Positions 27,101 to 42,100 of a stretch of 64,000 bases of DNA are shown here, piece by piece (position 1 is the first letter of the stretch; each line of letters starts with the position of its first letter). Position numbers and translations under genes: made by a program. The notes below the pieces were generated by a model that saw nothing but the letters and a program-made list of their open reading frames with translations, had not been told where the DNA came from and did not search any database. Origin of the DNA: Siphonodentalium dalli (taxonomy: Eukaryota > Mollusca > Scaphopoda > Gadilida > Siphonodentaliidae); contig CP136067.1 in NCBI GenBank assembly GCA_032622095.1, positions 59,435,899 to 59,499,898 on the forward strand. Reading direction: 5' to 3'.

Positions 27101-30100
27101 ATTATTTAGTTTCCAAATAATGGCCGATAATTTAAGATTAGCCGACTTATCACATAAAATCAGCCAAATAAAAGATTTCAGAACATGTCGCGGCAATATC
27201 ATGATGATACAAATATATGTATTCCGATGTAATTCGGTTGAATTTTGGAAAGCACGTCCAATTATTCTTACCGCGTTTAGTACATTGATCAGTTCAGATT
27301 ATATCAGCAGAGTGTTGCTGTTACACAGTGTAACACACAAGGGCACTCTGCATTATACGTATGTAACTCCCGTTGCCCAAAATCCGTTGACCAACCACAC
27401 AACAGTATTTAATGTATCGCAGATGGGCTATGTAAATATAATTATTGCAATGACAGCAATACGTGACATAACAAATATTTCTTAAATAACAGTAAACATT
27501 GACTAAAATAAAGACAATGAGATTAGCAATGTCTCATATCTGTTATCTGGCGTTAAACTGAATGACCAATGCCCTGTTTGGCTACAATAACTGATGTCGC
27601 TCATCATGATAAGTGCTAAAATGTCGTATGTGTATACTTGACTGCGTGCATTGGGCAAACCTTAATTCTAAAATATCGTACCCCGTTCTGGAAGGAAGAA
27701 ACCAATGTCACTTACCTCAAATTCCACACAGCACTATGGGTAAGGTGACTAGTTGTTCATTTGAAATGGGCGTGACAATTAGACAGCCAAATTAATCAAT
27801 TTAAGGGTGCCTTGACGACATTTGTTTTGGGGCATCCATGTCGAATAAAATGCCAACTTCAAACAACTCGATATCGAGCTATAGTTTCAAGAAAATGAAT
27901 TACTGTGGCTTCCAGAATGACACATGAGCCATACAACTTACCAATTTGACAGAAGTTTTCTTTAAAAACCAATAAATGTTGACAAAAGTCGCTATGTGGA
28001 CGTATCAGCTACTCAAACTTTTCGCGGTCATAAAAGAGGGTTCACTGGTGTTGTTCACATTTTCCATTCAAGAGTTATCCCTCTTTCTCTATCTGAAAAT
28101 GTTGGATTTCCGTCCGTCGTTTGTTAGAATTGTCAAGTTTTTTGTTCGTTCATCACAGTTTATTGTACACAATTTGGTTTCCGACCTGCCCATATTTCAA
28201 TTTTTACCATGGGGATATCCCAGCACCCATGATGCAACCTCTTGTTCTGTTCAAATTATAGTCACTATCGTTTTCTGTATGAATTCTAGCCACTATCGTT
28301 TTCTGTATGAATTCTAACCACTATTGTTTTCTGTTAGAATTCTAGTCACTATAATTTTCTGTCGGAATTAATGACGGGAGGCGATGTGTGACTGGCAATC
28401 AGCAAACAAATGGCGTTCGTCGACAGTCTCCGTGAACTGTATTGCCAATACACAATTGTGTGAGCCAAATGCCAAAATGTGCATTGTCTTACCGATTGAC
28501 TGAGTGTATCAAACACACGAAGGAACAAACAATACAATTTAAATCATCTTGGAATTCAGTATGTGTTTTTTTTGCAACAAACACTTTCAATTTAGTTAGT
28601 GTTATTGTCGTTACTCAGATTATCAGATTTGTGTGTAATTATCTTGCGCGAACCAAACAGACTTATTATGCCCCCGATCTCCGATGGAGATTTGGGGGTA
28701 TATAGTGGAGCCCTCCGTCCGTCCGTCCGTCCTTCCGTCCGTCCTTCCGTCCTTCCGTCCGTCCTTCCGTCTGTCCGTCCTTCCGTCCGTCCTTCCGTCC
28801 GTATGAACGTTTCAACTCGTAACTTTGGTTTCGCTAACTCAATTCAGTTGATCTTTGGTATGCTAATAGACCAGCCGGGGGACAAGATTTCCCCATAACT
28901 GCGGTTTCGTCCGCCCATTTTTTCCAGAGTTATGCCCCTTTTTGGACTTAGAAAATTCAGGTTTTCTGCTACTTTTTTTGGTTTCCAGATAACTTGATTT
29001 TGGATTGTTTATTTGCAAAACCCGTATTTTTGTGTATTACCAATATCGCAATACAGGTCAAGGTAAAATTTCGGTTCAATCGGATAATTTTTGTGAGAGT
29101 TATGACCCTTTTTCGACTTAAAAAATTCAGTTTTTTTTTAGAAAATTCAGTTTTCCTTCTATTTTTGTGGCACCAGACCAAATTTGAAGCTAATATAGAA
29201 CAACATCTGGCATTTTTATAGCGCTTAACCAGATCCTTTCCAATGCCATACACGCATGCGTTTCATCCAAATCGTGATTAGATAAGAATATGTGAAAATA
29301 ATTTGTACCCTGAACTGCAGAGTACAGCAAATGCATGTGACCGCTAAACGTTGAAAGAATTTAAACAATTCCATCCGACAATAATCACGGACGCGAACGT
29401 GCTCAGTGACGATTTGACAACGTTGTCTCTTTCAATGATTGGTGTTTTGAATGTGTCTTTTCTCGGGCATGCCGCCTGATAATTAACCCTACCCTAGCTA
29501 CACTGCAGTTCGCTGCGCCTGCCCCTTTATATCAGTGGATGTATATATTCTCTGTGTATATACTAGAAGATTGCATTATGAGCCCATTATAGTCTAATTA
29601 TAGTCTAATTATGATTTGTATGGAGTGGTTTTATCACTTAATTAAGCTTAAATATGTAGTTGGTCAACGGAAATAATTTTTATCAATTGAACGGATGTCT
29701 TATCATCGTATCGCAGTACTAAGAATTGAGAGCTGTAGCTCACAAATATCACATTTTCCCTATGATGTCGTTTATCGACGTGTTGGCAAACGACGGATTT
29801 ACATGCAATAATGTACTAAATTCTTTGCCGCAATGTACTTTAAGGTCGTTTTGAAAATCGAGACCGAAAGTTATCAATTTCCACGATGCAGATTGTGAAC
29901 AGAGTCGAAACTGACAATGGTATAGTGGACCCCCACTATATATAACTTGGGCAATTATTTCTCTCACAAGTATAGTATCTTTTCCCGAAGTATCGTCTAC
30001 CATTGTGTATGCAAAAAAGACAGACATACGAGAATATGTCAAAATATGTGCTGCATGATATGAACAAAGCCGCTGATATTGATCACTTATTTCTTTCAAA

Positions 30101-33100
30101 AGTAGATAGACTAAAACACACCCAATTAGTCAAGCATTTTCAAGCCATTTTAATTCTTCGCACACGCCTGAGTTAAGAGACAAATGCTCTTTATCCATAC
30201 CATATCATGAATAAAGAAACGCTCTTTATTTGACACACTTAAGGGAAATCGGGACCCTGGTAAATTAGAACCCGATTTATTTTCAATTTTAGATTACTCT
30301 TTTCCAAGCGCAATACGTCGGTCTATTGTCAGAAAATTTACAATGTTCAGTTGCGATATGGACGCTAGATTTTATTGTGGTTCGAACTTGTAAAGTGGAC
30401 CAAAATAAGTTTGAGCTATTTGGTACTGCATACAATGCAGAACATGCAATTATATATATTTTAGTTTTCATCCCTTTTATGTACCTCCAATTTATTCATA
30501 CATGAAAGTTAAATGGAGACTTTTCACCCATCGTGAACCCCATGGTATCTGGAGATATGCACGTTCTCCATTGTTTGATGTACCGGTAATTTACTGTGTG
30601 TCAACCACATGCCGTGATGTTGAGTGTTTCGAATCTCTACATTGCATTCGGTACTTTGAACTGTAATTACTGTAACTTCATTCTCCCGACTAATTGGTCA
30701 ATAAAATTTAACTTTTATCTATAACTTTCAACGATATACGATTTTGAGCCGGCCAATCGCCAAATACGTGCACTTATTTTTGTGTCGTGCTGATCACGGT
30801 ATGGTATCTCTCACCCACAAACTTCGCGGTAACATCAAACAAGAATTGTCCAGAAATTGTGCACCTGCTACATCGTAACTGGTTGAGTGTACATGATTTA
30901 TGATTACTTGGTGTCACTTTCTCTGCGAGATTCCCTTTCATCCTCGATCAAAGAAAGGACCATGATGCCACGGCTTTGTCTTTAACTATTCATAAGTCGT
31001 AATTCAGTATTGCCAGTGATTGTAAATTATATCGGTATCACTGCAAGTCGCATGGGACTTCACCTTGTTTATACAAAACGTCGCTTTATTTGTGTTTCAC
31101 TTTTATGTTTTGATTTTGGTACGGGGAAAATATATGTAGTACGAAAAAAGTATAGGGTCGGCATCCAGAAACCGAAATACCGGAAACACACCTATTTTTT
31201 GGGTTTTTGGCATAAGATGTAGAAGTTATACATCATGTATCCAACCTTGTGACGCTATCGTGCATAGACATAGCCTGAGAGAGAATGAAGGCGGTACCGT
31301 CCTTACGATAATGTATTTTTAACTTCCCGAAATCACGAATTGGATTCCTGCAGGCCGCCTGGTTTGTTTCATGTATGTTTTCACTTCGCAGTGTAGGGCG
31401 GTTCGCGGTAAATTGAACGCGGTTACACGCGGTCACGAAAAAAATTAAGCTGTGTACGGCGGTAACGAGCCCCAATAACGTTGTGACCTGCGGTGACCAG
31501 CGGTAAGAATACCGCCCAGTACCGCGGGTCAACCGTCCTCCACCGCAGTAGAAAATGATAAACACGGTATTCTGGTGGTATCACCTCGGTAAGTACCGGC
31601 CCAAAACCTTGTGAAACAGGTCACTTAATTAGAGCATAGCCATGGACCGTTTTATACATCCATCTGTGCATATATCACAGCCATGGATTATCGGATCTGA
31701 ATTAAATTTGGTATTGAGATTCACCATTGGGTGTACTTCCGAAAGAGGGCCTAATGATGTTGTTGGCATTTTCCTTCCCAGAGTTATCCTTCATTCTTTA
31801 TCCGGAAATAGTTTTATGTTCTCATCTGCATCAGATATCTCAGCCACAGCCATAGTTTGTCAGATGTCAATAAAATTTCATATGGAGGTTTGCCATCGGA
31901 AATGCTTTGAAAACAGTAGCCAGTGACATTGTTTGCAATTGACCGTGCCGTCTGTCCATCCATCAAGAACATTGTCCGAGCCTGTTTCCAGTCATTTTTT
32001 TTAAAACTTGGCACAGATGTCAATTAGCACCTGCGATTTTGAGTTCAGTCGGAGTCATTTTGGCGGAGTTATTGCCATTTAGTCGACATAGATTTTAGAG
32101 TTATTGACTTTCTCGACACATTGAAGATGTGCAACATATTTAGTGAATATGCACTTTGTATTCTATTTGTGTAATCAATTCCTCCCACAGTTTGTAGTAT
32201 AGGGATCTGAAACCGTTAAATCATTCAAACCTGCCACCTTCGTCAGTGGACATTTTGGCTAGCAACCTTTTATTGTATTAATGTTTTTTTGTCTGTTGGC
32301 CTGAGTATCTGAACCATGGTTATAGGTTCTCAATGAAGGTTAGTTGATGAACACCCATCACAAGGGCTTTCAATGAAATGTTGGTGAAGTTTGCTATTTC
32401 CATTTAGAGTTATTCTCCTTTGTTTATTTTATATTTGGGATCTTTTCTGCTCACGTTTTAATTCGCCATGGTGCGGGTATGATATCCTTTAAGGTGCAAC
32501 CTCTTGTTCAACTTGGCTATACATGTAATCACAAAGTCACAAATCAGTCCATGTCTATCTCTTGACTCTTAATCTATTGATATCATCCATTTCAATGTAC
32601 ATGCATGAGCCACTACTTTCATCAGAAAAGAAAACGTTTTTTATTCATTCAGAATAAATAGCTTTATTGTTCAAAATTGAAGTTGAGTTTACCTGCATGC
32701 ATTATTTTATGCATATTGCAATACACACTTGGCATTTGTGGCTGCTAAGGAAGGATTTTTTGCCACCCTTGATTCTTCAAAAAGCCAGCACTATACAATG
32801 AAATTTTAACATTTTACAGCCAAGACACTGAGGATTCTGAAGTTCCTTATGATCAACCACCACATATATATTCGGACAGTGACAACGATAGAGCATCCTC
32901 CTCCTCCCCACTCCCATATGATTATGACCCAAGTGCATGTGGCGACGAGGAGAAGCTGATCAGACCAAGCTTAGTAAAACAGAGAAAGGGAATTCCCAAA
33001 GGTACAGTATCAACATAGATACCAGCTCTGTAAAATCACTCTTATTTGAGCTTGTGTGATTATTTCAGGTTGCTGATTTTATGCATAAATTTCTTGGCTT

Positions 33101-36100
33101 TTTTGTGATTTCACAATTGTTTAGTATTAAGTGGTGGTGATTTAATCTTAATTTAATTACTGTATTCTTAACAAAATATATTACTTTGAAATACAGTTTC
33201 ATTGACTGGGGTGACCACGGCAATGCTTCTCTCATTATTCGGGTGTGTGCAATGATGTTGGTGATATGTGCACTGGGTAAAGATTTGCACTTCCTCTCAT
33301 ATTAAGGTAGTGGTCTTGTGACAGATTTATTTCTTGCTATTGAGACTGAAGGCATTGTTTACTATTATTTTTAGTAGTAGTTAAATCTTGATGCTTGAAG
33401 TACAGGAAATTTTAAATTTCTGGTTTCTGTACCACAAAATAGGAAAAGTATATTGGATATTGATATAATTAATTAAAAGAGTTAATAATATCAAGCTTTT
33501 GTCAGACTATTTTGGAATGAAATATAAAATTGCATTTAATTTAAAAGCACAATTTAACTGCATATTTAAAAAAAAGAATGAATGCATTTTAGTCTCAATT
33601 TACAGTAAGTTTCCATTAAGTAATCATATGCCCACTAAACGAGGGATCCATTCACCATTATGATCTTATCATTATGCAATTTTGGTGCCCTTTTAATTCA
33701 TGAATTTAAAAAAGCGAGTATGATTGTTCAAATGTAATATATTTTCTCTATTAAGGGTCCATTTATTGATCTGAATTTACATGATTTTACTATACAGAGA
33801 ATAGTCAACCATTAGTAAAATTTCTCGATATTATTCGAACTTAACCCTAAATGTTGCAGCACGCATGAGGATGCATCACAGGTCACTTCCGCCTTTAGAG
33901 CGGAGTACCTTCAGTATTAGCGGACAACAAACATACATGACGAAATCACTCGATGAACTCACGACTAGTGGTAAAATGCCGCGATTCCGGAAATCCGAAA
34001 GTATGAAGATACCTGCAAAGGCTGAAAAAGGTTAAGCACCAATGTTGTTGTGTGGCGCCATCTTGTCGACATCTGCTTTCTACATGCAGTTGTTCCCCTT
34101 GCTATAGATGTGTCCCATATAGAAATTGTTCACCTCTGTATCAATATCAAAACCCTCAGTGAATATCGTGTTGTTTTGGTGGTACATGTACTTATATATA
34201 TAGATGTCTCACAAATTATCATTTCACTGCAACATTCTTAATCACCCCTTTATATCTATATATCATTTGCGAATTTCAGCAAATCCTTAAATCCAGCTCG
34301 AGTCATGAATACACAGAAATGATACAATTTGAATGTATTCAATTTATTCTCTTTATGTATTCTCCTTTTCAACAGTAAAAGTATAAAATGGAATGGCCCA
34401 CTTTTCATTTAGATTTTTAGGCAGACGGAATGCAGAAAATACTAAGGATTCATTTGCAGGCATGGTCAACCAATAAGTTCAAGGCTCTTTGTTGGACTTA
34501 TTACCTAAACTTTCCTACAAATTATACAAAAATATAGAAATCAACTTAACTACTCACCAACAAGTATTTATTTTCAAAGGGTTAATATAAGCCATACACC
34601 TATGTTAAGTTGGTCAAGTTCTCATGTTTCTGTTGAGTACACAGGATCTTCAAGCATTGATTTGGGTACCCAGGATCTTCGAACGTTGATTTAGAGTAAC
34701 CCAAGGTCTCCAAAATTTTACCTAATAGATAGGATGTCATAGTCGTAGATCGGTCATCTGCTTCATTTCAATAACAAAAAATCTTTTGCCCAAAAGAAAA
34801 ACATAATTTTATTTGCATGAGTAATTAACAATGTTATATATTCCAAAATCGCTGCCATTTTGTTTTAATTGGCATGTCTCATTGATGGACGTCACATGCC
34901 GATTGGGCAAGATTTTGAGATTCTGGGTACTCCAATCAATGTTTTTGGAAATGGTGATATTTTAATCAATAGAAACATGCGAATGTTATCAATTCAGCCT
35001 ATGAATGAGAGTATGTTTATCTATCACAAGGTGTAAGTAATTACAATTTGAATCTTGTATATTCTACGACTGAGCCATTAATTTCTAAATATAATTTTCA
35101 TATCATCTTCAGTGGAAATCCTGATAATTATTATAGAACTTTTTATTTTTTTTGGTAATCTTGATAATTATTATAGAACTTTCTAATTATTTTGGTTTGT
35201 AGGGCTACGAAAATCTCTTTGTTCACTATTCAGTCCACTGATGCCAACTTCGAAGGGTAATCGCTGATTTCTCATCACTTTACCTGGGATTATGCTGACT
35301 TAGCAATCTGCTATCATCTCATTCACGTTCTTCAATTGTGACATGCGTGCGCAAAATATTCCGATATTTTCTCAGTTTGTTTAAGAAGACAACCCACTCA
35401 TGTCTACAGTGAAACCTGCTTTGAGCGACCACTGTCATGAGCTACCACCTGGCTTTAACGACTGCATTGGCTTTTTACCGACTGGTTTTACTATATAAAT
35501 GACCTGCCGTGAGCGACCACCTGTCAAATGCGACCAGTGGTCAGTGAATTGTGGCAAAAATGACAAAATTTAACCGTTATGAACGACCATCAGACATGAA
35601 AAATTAGTCTTTAGCCAGTGATTTTCCGACATTAACACCCATTGTGAGCCCCAGATGCTTCAGCAGGATGCATTTCTTTGAATAAAATTATTTGCAATTA
35701 GTTGCTTCATCACAGACTATGATTTGGGGATTCCCCATACATGTGACTAAGTGAAATTCCCAGCAGGGGAGATAACATTGGTTCATTTTAATCTAAAAGT
35801 TGTATTTGGGAACGTGGATTATAAAAACTTCACCACTCTTATTATTTTTGGCGTAAATGTTGACGATGTGTTTGGACTAACTAATGTATGATGAAATACA
35901 AAAAAGATCCTATATTCCATAAAATTGAGACTCTACTGGGCTGTACTGTTGTTTTAACGGTAGGCCTATCATTAATCCAGTCGCTGCCTCATTGTGACGA
36001 AGTATGAAAACGCTCAGGGCAAAGTGTCAAACTTACTCAACGCGGGGATTTAATGTCTGCACCCTTAGCGTACAACATAAAGGAACCTTTGTTTAATACA

Positions 36101-39100
36101 TACACGAGTTCGCGTCCTCCCGCTATGTCTCGTTGAAAGCACGACAACATGCTTTCCAAGTTTTTATAATGCTCATTCCCGGGCTTCATATTAAATTCAA
36201 ATCATTCCATGTGACATCATCAAGTACTTGTAGTTTGCAGACTGTGTCGCAACAGTAGAAACATCAAAGAGATATTCCGTAGTCACTATTTGGAGGTCAA
36301 TCATGCACGTGTCCAGAATCATTACAGGTCAGGTCAAGGCCACCCACTGTTTATGAATTTTCTGCTGTTTGCAGTTTTATTCTAAGATACTATAAATACA
36401 TCCAAAATAATATAATATGTGAGACAGGGAATGAAATAAAGACACGCAGTGACAACTGATGTAGGCCTATGTTTATTCCCCTTTTTATCAAGTTATCATG
36501 TTGGGAGTTGATTTGCGCCCCGGCAATCTGTCTTGTTCTTCCTTCTGTCACGACTCACGTGCCCGGTGTGTTCTCTGATCGGCTGTTCTAATGCATTATT
36601 TAACATGCATTTACCTGTATAAATCTCTTTTTTTGTTTTTTACTAATATTAATTTAAAGAATACTTTATTAAAAAAAGATTAAATATATAATCTCCATCA
36701 CTTTCAACCAGTTTGTGTATAAAAAATAATTCACTTGTTCAGACATCTAACTCTGATGGTAGATGTTAGTTCAGTCGAAATTGGAACAAACCTGTTGTCG
36801 GCAACCACCTGTCATTAACGACCATTTTTTGTTGGCAAAATGGGTGGTCTCTCATAACAGGTTTCACTGTATATGATTTATAGCAAGAAAAGTCTTGTTC
36901 TCTTTTCTTGGATTTAGTATGAGCAGGGTTTGATTAGGGTTGGCATGCAACAATTTGTGGCATATTCACTTTCAACTGTCATGGTGTCAATTATGTTTCC
37001 TTTGTCAACACAGGTCTTTGGAAATTTGAACATTCTGGAAAAGAGTTGAACAATTCATAGAAATATTCTCCTCTGCCTTTTGTATTGAAAGAGTGACAAG
37101 ATTAATTGTATTCAAAACTGTACCCTTGATTAACCATCTCATGATAATTTATGTTGAGGTGAATGAAGCTTACCAGCATAATATACACATGTGTATCCAG
37201 GGGATACAGAGATACACACCCGCAAAACACTAAACAGACAAGGTTATGAAATGATGATCCTATCAAATAATCAAACAATCACACCCCCCCAGCAGACCAT
37301 GGTCAACCGAGGATACACATACAATGGAACAATACACAAGTAATACCTCGCCTGTGTATTTTTTTAGTATATGCCGTGAATACCCATAGGTGCGTAATAC
37401 ACAAGCTTCATGCAAGCCTGAGTTTAGTGTTCCTGTCATTTGCAGAATGAGGTCCCCAGAGGGTGAATTTAGTGATGCTATCCTGCATAGCGGGCTAGCA
37501 TACCAAATTCACCCTCTCGGGACCACATTCTGCTGGCCTCATCTGCTATGGGAGACATAGACTCAGATTGAAGTTCCCAAATGGGGAATATTGTGATGTA
37601 CACCCAATTGGAACCTCGATTATGCAAAGTGTCGTCTGCCAATTTGGGGATATAGAGAAACTCAACTAAAAAAGAAGTTTCTATAGAAATTTAATAATAA
37701 AGAAACTTTCCAGAGAAGATGAGGCCAAAGCAGAATGAGGTCCCCAGAGGGTGAATTTTATGCGGGATAGCATCAACAAATTCACCCTCTTGGGTCCTCA
37801 TTCTGCAAATGACTCAGGCTTGGCTTCATGCATGTCACTGTTAATGTATGCATTTTCATAAGGCAATTATAAAGGGTAGGTAGGGCCATGAAAAGTTAAT
37901 TTCCTGTTTCTCAGGCCAAAACATTTTGAGAAGCATGCAAACGTGTGGTTTTATATTTTATTTCTGGGGCACACGCCAATGGAGATTATTACCTCCGCAT
38001 CATGCCAACGGAGATTATTACCTCCGCATCATGCCAACGGAGATTATTACCTCCGCATCAGCTAGCTCTGGATCTATTTCAGTTGCCTGTGGCTAATATT
38101 TCTCAAACAGATGTCCATGAAAAGTTTATTGACAAGATTCTGTGTGATTTATTTCATTCAAAATGAGCCAATCAAGTATCACTGACGCAGACTGCCACCA
38201 TTCTTCACGTTTTAAACTCATGTTTGCAAGCCTTGAAATATAGTGTGTCTGTCATTTGCAGAATGAGGTCCCCAGAGGGTGAATTTAGTGATGCTACCCC
38301 GCATAGTGGGCTAGCATCACCAAATTCACCCTCTGGGGACCTCATTCTGCTTACATCTCAGCAGAATGAGGTTCCCAGAGGGTGAATTTGGAGATGCTAG
38401 CTCGCTATGCGGGGTAGCATCACTAAATTCACCCTCTGGGGACCTCATTCTGCAAATGACAGATACACTATTTCAAGGCTTGCATGTTTGAACATAGTTA
38501 CCAATTACAGTAATCTTGCTAATGATTCGGAAACTCTGAACAATGAAACGGGTCTATTCCATCTCACTTCTGCGTACCTTTGAATAATAAACCTACCACA
38601 ATTATTTCGAACCAATTAAAAATTTCTCCCTACATAATAACGCGAATAAACAGGGGTTGCGTTGCATACAGTGGATTTAAGGACCATGCGCGCAGGGCTG
38701 ATAAATGGGAAATTTATTATGGGATAATGCGACATCAGAGCATGGGAATCAACCAATCTTACCCAGAGGAATATGCATTTATTTAGGTGCATAGTTTGTA
38801 TCCAATTGTCTTATAAAGTTTATTCATTTGTCGTATTGTGCATGTTAAAGCCTCTCTCAGTCACATGAGTGTCCAAGCCTATTTGCAAGAATTCTGTCAA
38901 CTCAGTGACTGTTCAAAATTAGCATTGATATGATCACTTTATTTTAGACCTGTCAAATTATTTTTTATGACCAAAGGCAAGATCTATTGTGGGTATAAAC
39001 AGATTGATGAAACACGAACATGTAGTTTTTCAGCGAACATTTTGGTTGACAGGCATGATCGGTAATGTTAGTTTTCCAGCTTTTGCCTGAATTCCTCCAT

Positions 39101-42100
39101 TTTATTTTTTTGGTTCGTTCCTATAGAAGAATTCAATTGGAAAGATTGTAATGAGACTTGATGGGGAACTATTCTGAGAGTTGCTTTAGTATCATTTCTG
39201 CTTTTGCTATCATATATCACTTACTATTTGTACATTGTCATGTGTTCATGAATACTCATATATTGTTTGCATTTCTATAATCGTAGCGTGGGCATTAAAT
39301 GACAAGCGAGACCTCAGAGGAGCTCATACTGGTAATTTCTGCTTGTAATTTGGAGTCACATAATTAACACACTGAATGGTCCCATGTATTGTTGTATTAA
39401 CACATATAGTAAAGCTAGGTCGTTGTTGTATCATTTGGTGTTACCAGGGCGACCGTGTACTATTTTATGCTAACTTAACACATTCTTTACTAAATCGATT
39501 CAATGATAAAACTGCATTGTGATGATCTACACTTAAATTTGTGCATGCCAAATTAGTAAAAGTACTGTGTTCTCATGCACCTCCATCGTCACACGAAGAG
39601 GGCCTCATTTGGGCATGGAACTAACGAACCAGCTTTCAATGCGGGTTACAAATTATCGCATGTTTGAACTGTGAATTTATTTTATGTTGTCAAGCACCTT
39701 GAAACCTCTGTGATACATGTATGTGTGCCATACAAGAAATGTGTGATATGATACATGATATATGATATGATATGATATAAGAAATGTTATTTGCATAATT
39801 TATCCAGAATTTCCTAAGTTCAGTCTGCAATGTGTCCACAATTAGACATTTAGATAGGTTTCTGTTAAGTAGTAATGGCTAAATAGCATTAGTCTATATA
39901 TTCTATAGACTGTTTCGAAAATTTACAGGTTTTATTCCATAAAATTATCCATGCATTCATTGCTTTCTTAGAATTCTTAGAAAAAATAAAAATAAAATTC
40001 CTCCTCCGTCTCAGCCTCCTTCTCTCATCCTATTTTGTATGAAATAGTTGTTTGAAAACAGACATTTTAATATATTTTAAGATAATATAACATTCATAAG
40101 CAGGCAGCATGCAAAGAAAGACCCTATAATTTTTTATATTGCTGGTGTTCAGATAATGAATTGAGTTCAACAAACAGCCTGTTTAACTTTATGTATGCCC
40201 GTTTATAAAAAACAGGACGTATTATGTCATTGATCTTGCTGTCTGTCCATTCACTTTTTAAATTTCCAGGTGATAACTTTAGTAGGTTTAATAGCACAGA
40301 CCAGGTTCAAATTCGGGATCTGCCCACAAATTTTCACCAGACTTATGGACCTTTTTGTTGGATTTTGCAGTCAATTTTCATTTCCGGATGATAACTTAAG
40401 TAAAGTCTTAAGTGATTGGAATTAAATTTGATATGTGAGATTACAAGCCCAAAATCAGGTCAAGTTCGAATTTGGGGTCCGCCTGCCAATTTTCACCAGA
40501 GTTATGGCCCTTTGTTGAAATTACCTCGGGCATATTTTGCCATATCCTGCTGATGCTTTTGTTAGCTGAATATATCTAACTAAACCATTATTATTAGCAA
40601 GTATCCAGTTTTATTGCATGCTTGCCTATATAAAGTAGCAGAAAATTACCGAAACGTAAATCGACATATGTATCTTTTAGAAGTTACAGTGAAATCGCAT
40701 TTAGTAATTTCGTTATAGCTTTTTGTTATCTCACTATAGCATGCCAAATGACGTCATGACGTCATCACCTGAAATATTGTACATATGCTGCAACATTCTC
40801 AATCTTTTGTATATATCTTCTAATTGTATCTCAATATCTATTTGATAAGAGAATAAACGTATTATTATTATAAAGCAGTTTGCTACCTACCAGCTGATCG
40901 GTGTCAGAAATGTTGGTCAACCAGATGTTGCTTTCAGTGTATTGTTTAATTTGTTCTGCTATTAAAATTGAAATGCTGCATAATTTAGCTACTTGAAGCA
41001 TTAAGGCGCATATAATAATAAGAACACCTACAGTTTTTGTTTGAATACCTGAAACATCTCATTCTTGTCTGGAAAGAAATAAAAAGTTTTCCCTCATGGC
41101 TTGTAGCCACCAGAGCTGTTAAGTTCCACGGATTGTCCGTGAGACTCACGGATTTCCATGGCAATTCCGCAAACACGGATAACCCCCAATTTCTCACGGA
41201 TTCGTCAAAACCCCACATTGAATTTTTTATTTTTTAAATTCGTGCATTTGCGGGAATTCCCCAAATGACAGTGACTTCCTTATTTCCGGTACCGTAAATA
41301 CCCACACATTAACATTCACAGAATGTATCGTCGGTAACTTTTGATTGAAGACTCAAGTTGTGGTGAACTGTGACTGATATTAATTGATTTTCACACTGGT
41401 GAAGCCACACGTATGGAGGGTGTTGTTTTAGTAAACAATACGTATAATCACAAGTGTGCAAAGTTCTGTATTGTTAGGCCGCATTGATGAACATTTCTTA
41501 GTAACGGATTAGTGGCATGCATTGCAAACGAAATAAAACAATACGTTTAATCACAAGTGTGCAGCTGTATTGTGAGGCCTCATTGATGAACATAAGTAAT
41601 GGATACTTTATGATTTAAGTTCACTGATAGTGGTATGCATTGAGAACGGAATGTGTCTTTTATTTTGCGGGTAAAACTTTTAAGACGGGTCATTTTGTAC
41701 TTTCGGTTTCACGCATACATGTCCGGTTATAACCTGTGTAACTCGGATTCGTTTTGACTAACTTTAAACAAAGTTTCTGCTTCTTAAAATTTGTTAATAA
41801 ATGGTGGAATGTGTGCATTTCATTTGTGGGTTAAACCGTAAGACGAGTCAATTTTGTCGTTTATTACGATGTTGTACTTTCGGTTTCGCGCATATCCGGC
41901 TGTTTCCGGTGGAATTCTGAGTATTTTTACGAAGTGTGATCTGCTTCTTTCTTTTTAATAAATGGTGGTATCTCCCACACAGAGCAGCTCTATTACAATT
42001 ACCAACAGGACATTCATTGCCATTTTATTTAGGTCTATATATTTATAAAATAGAAACTCATAAAAACTATGCAATCTTCATCATAAAAATTATTTTTGGA

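Noticed and set aside
27090-27485. 131-codon + frame
   Set aside because: It lies within a dispersed repeat; the second copy at 55.7 kb does not keep the frame and no domain is visible.
28599-28898. 99-codon frame with PSVRPSV repeats
   Set aside because: It is the TCCGTCCG microsatellite in translation.
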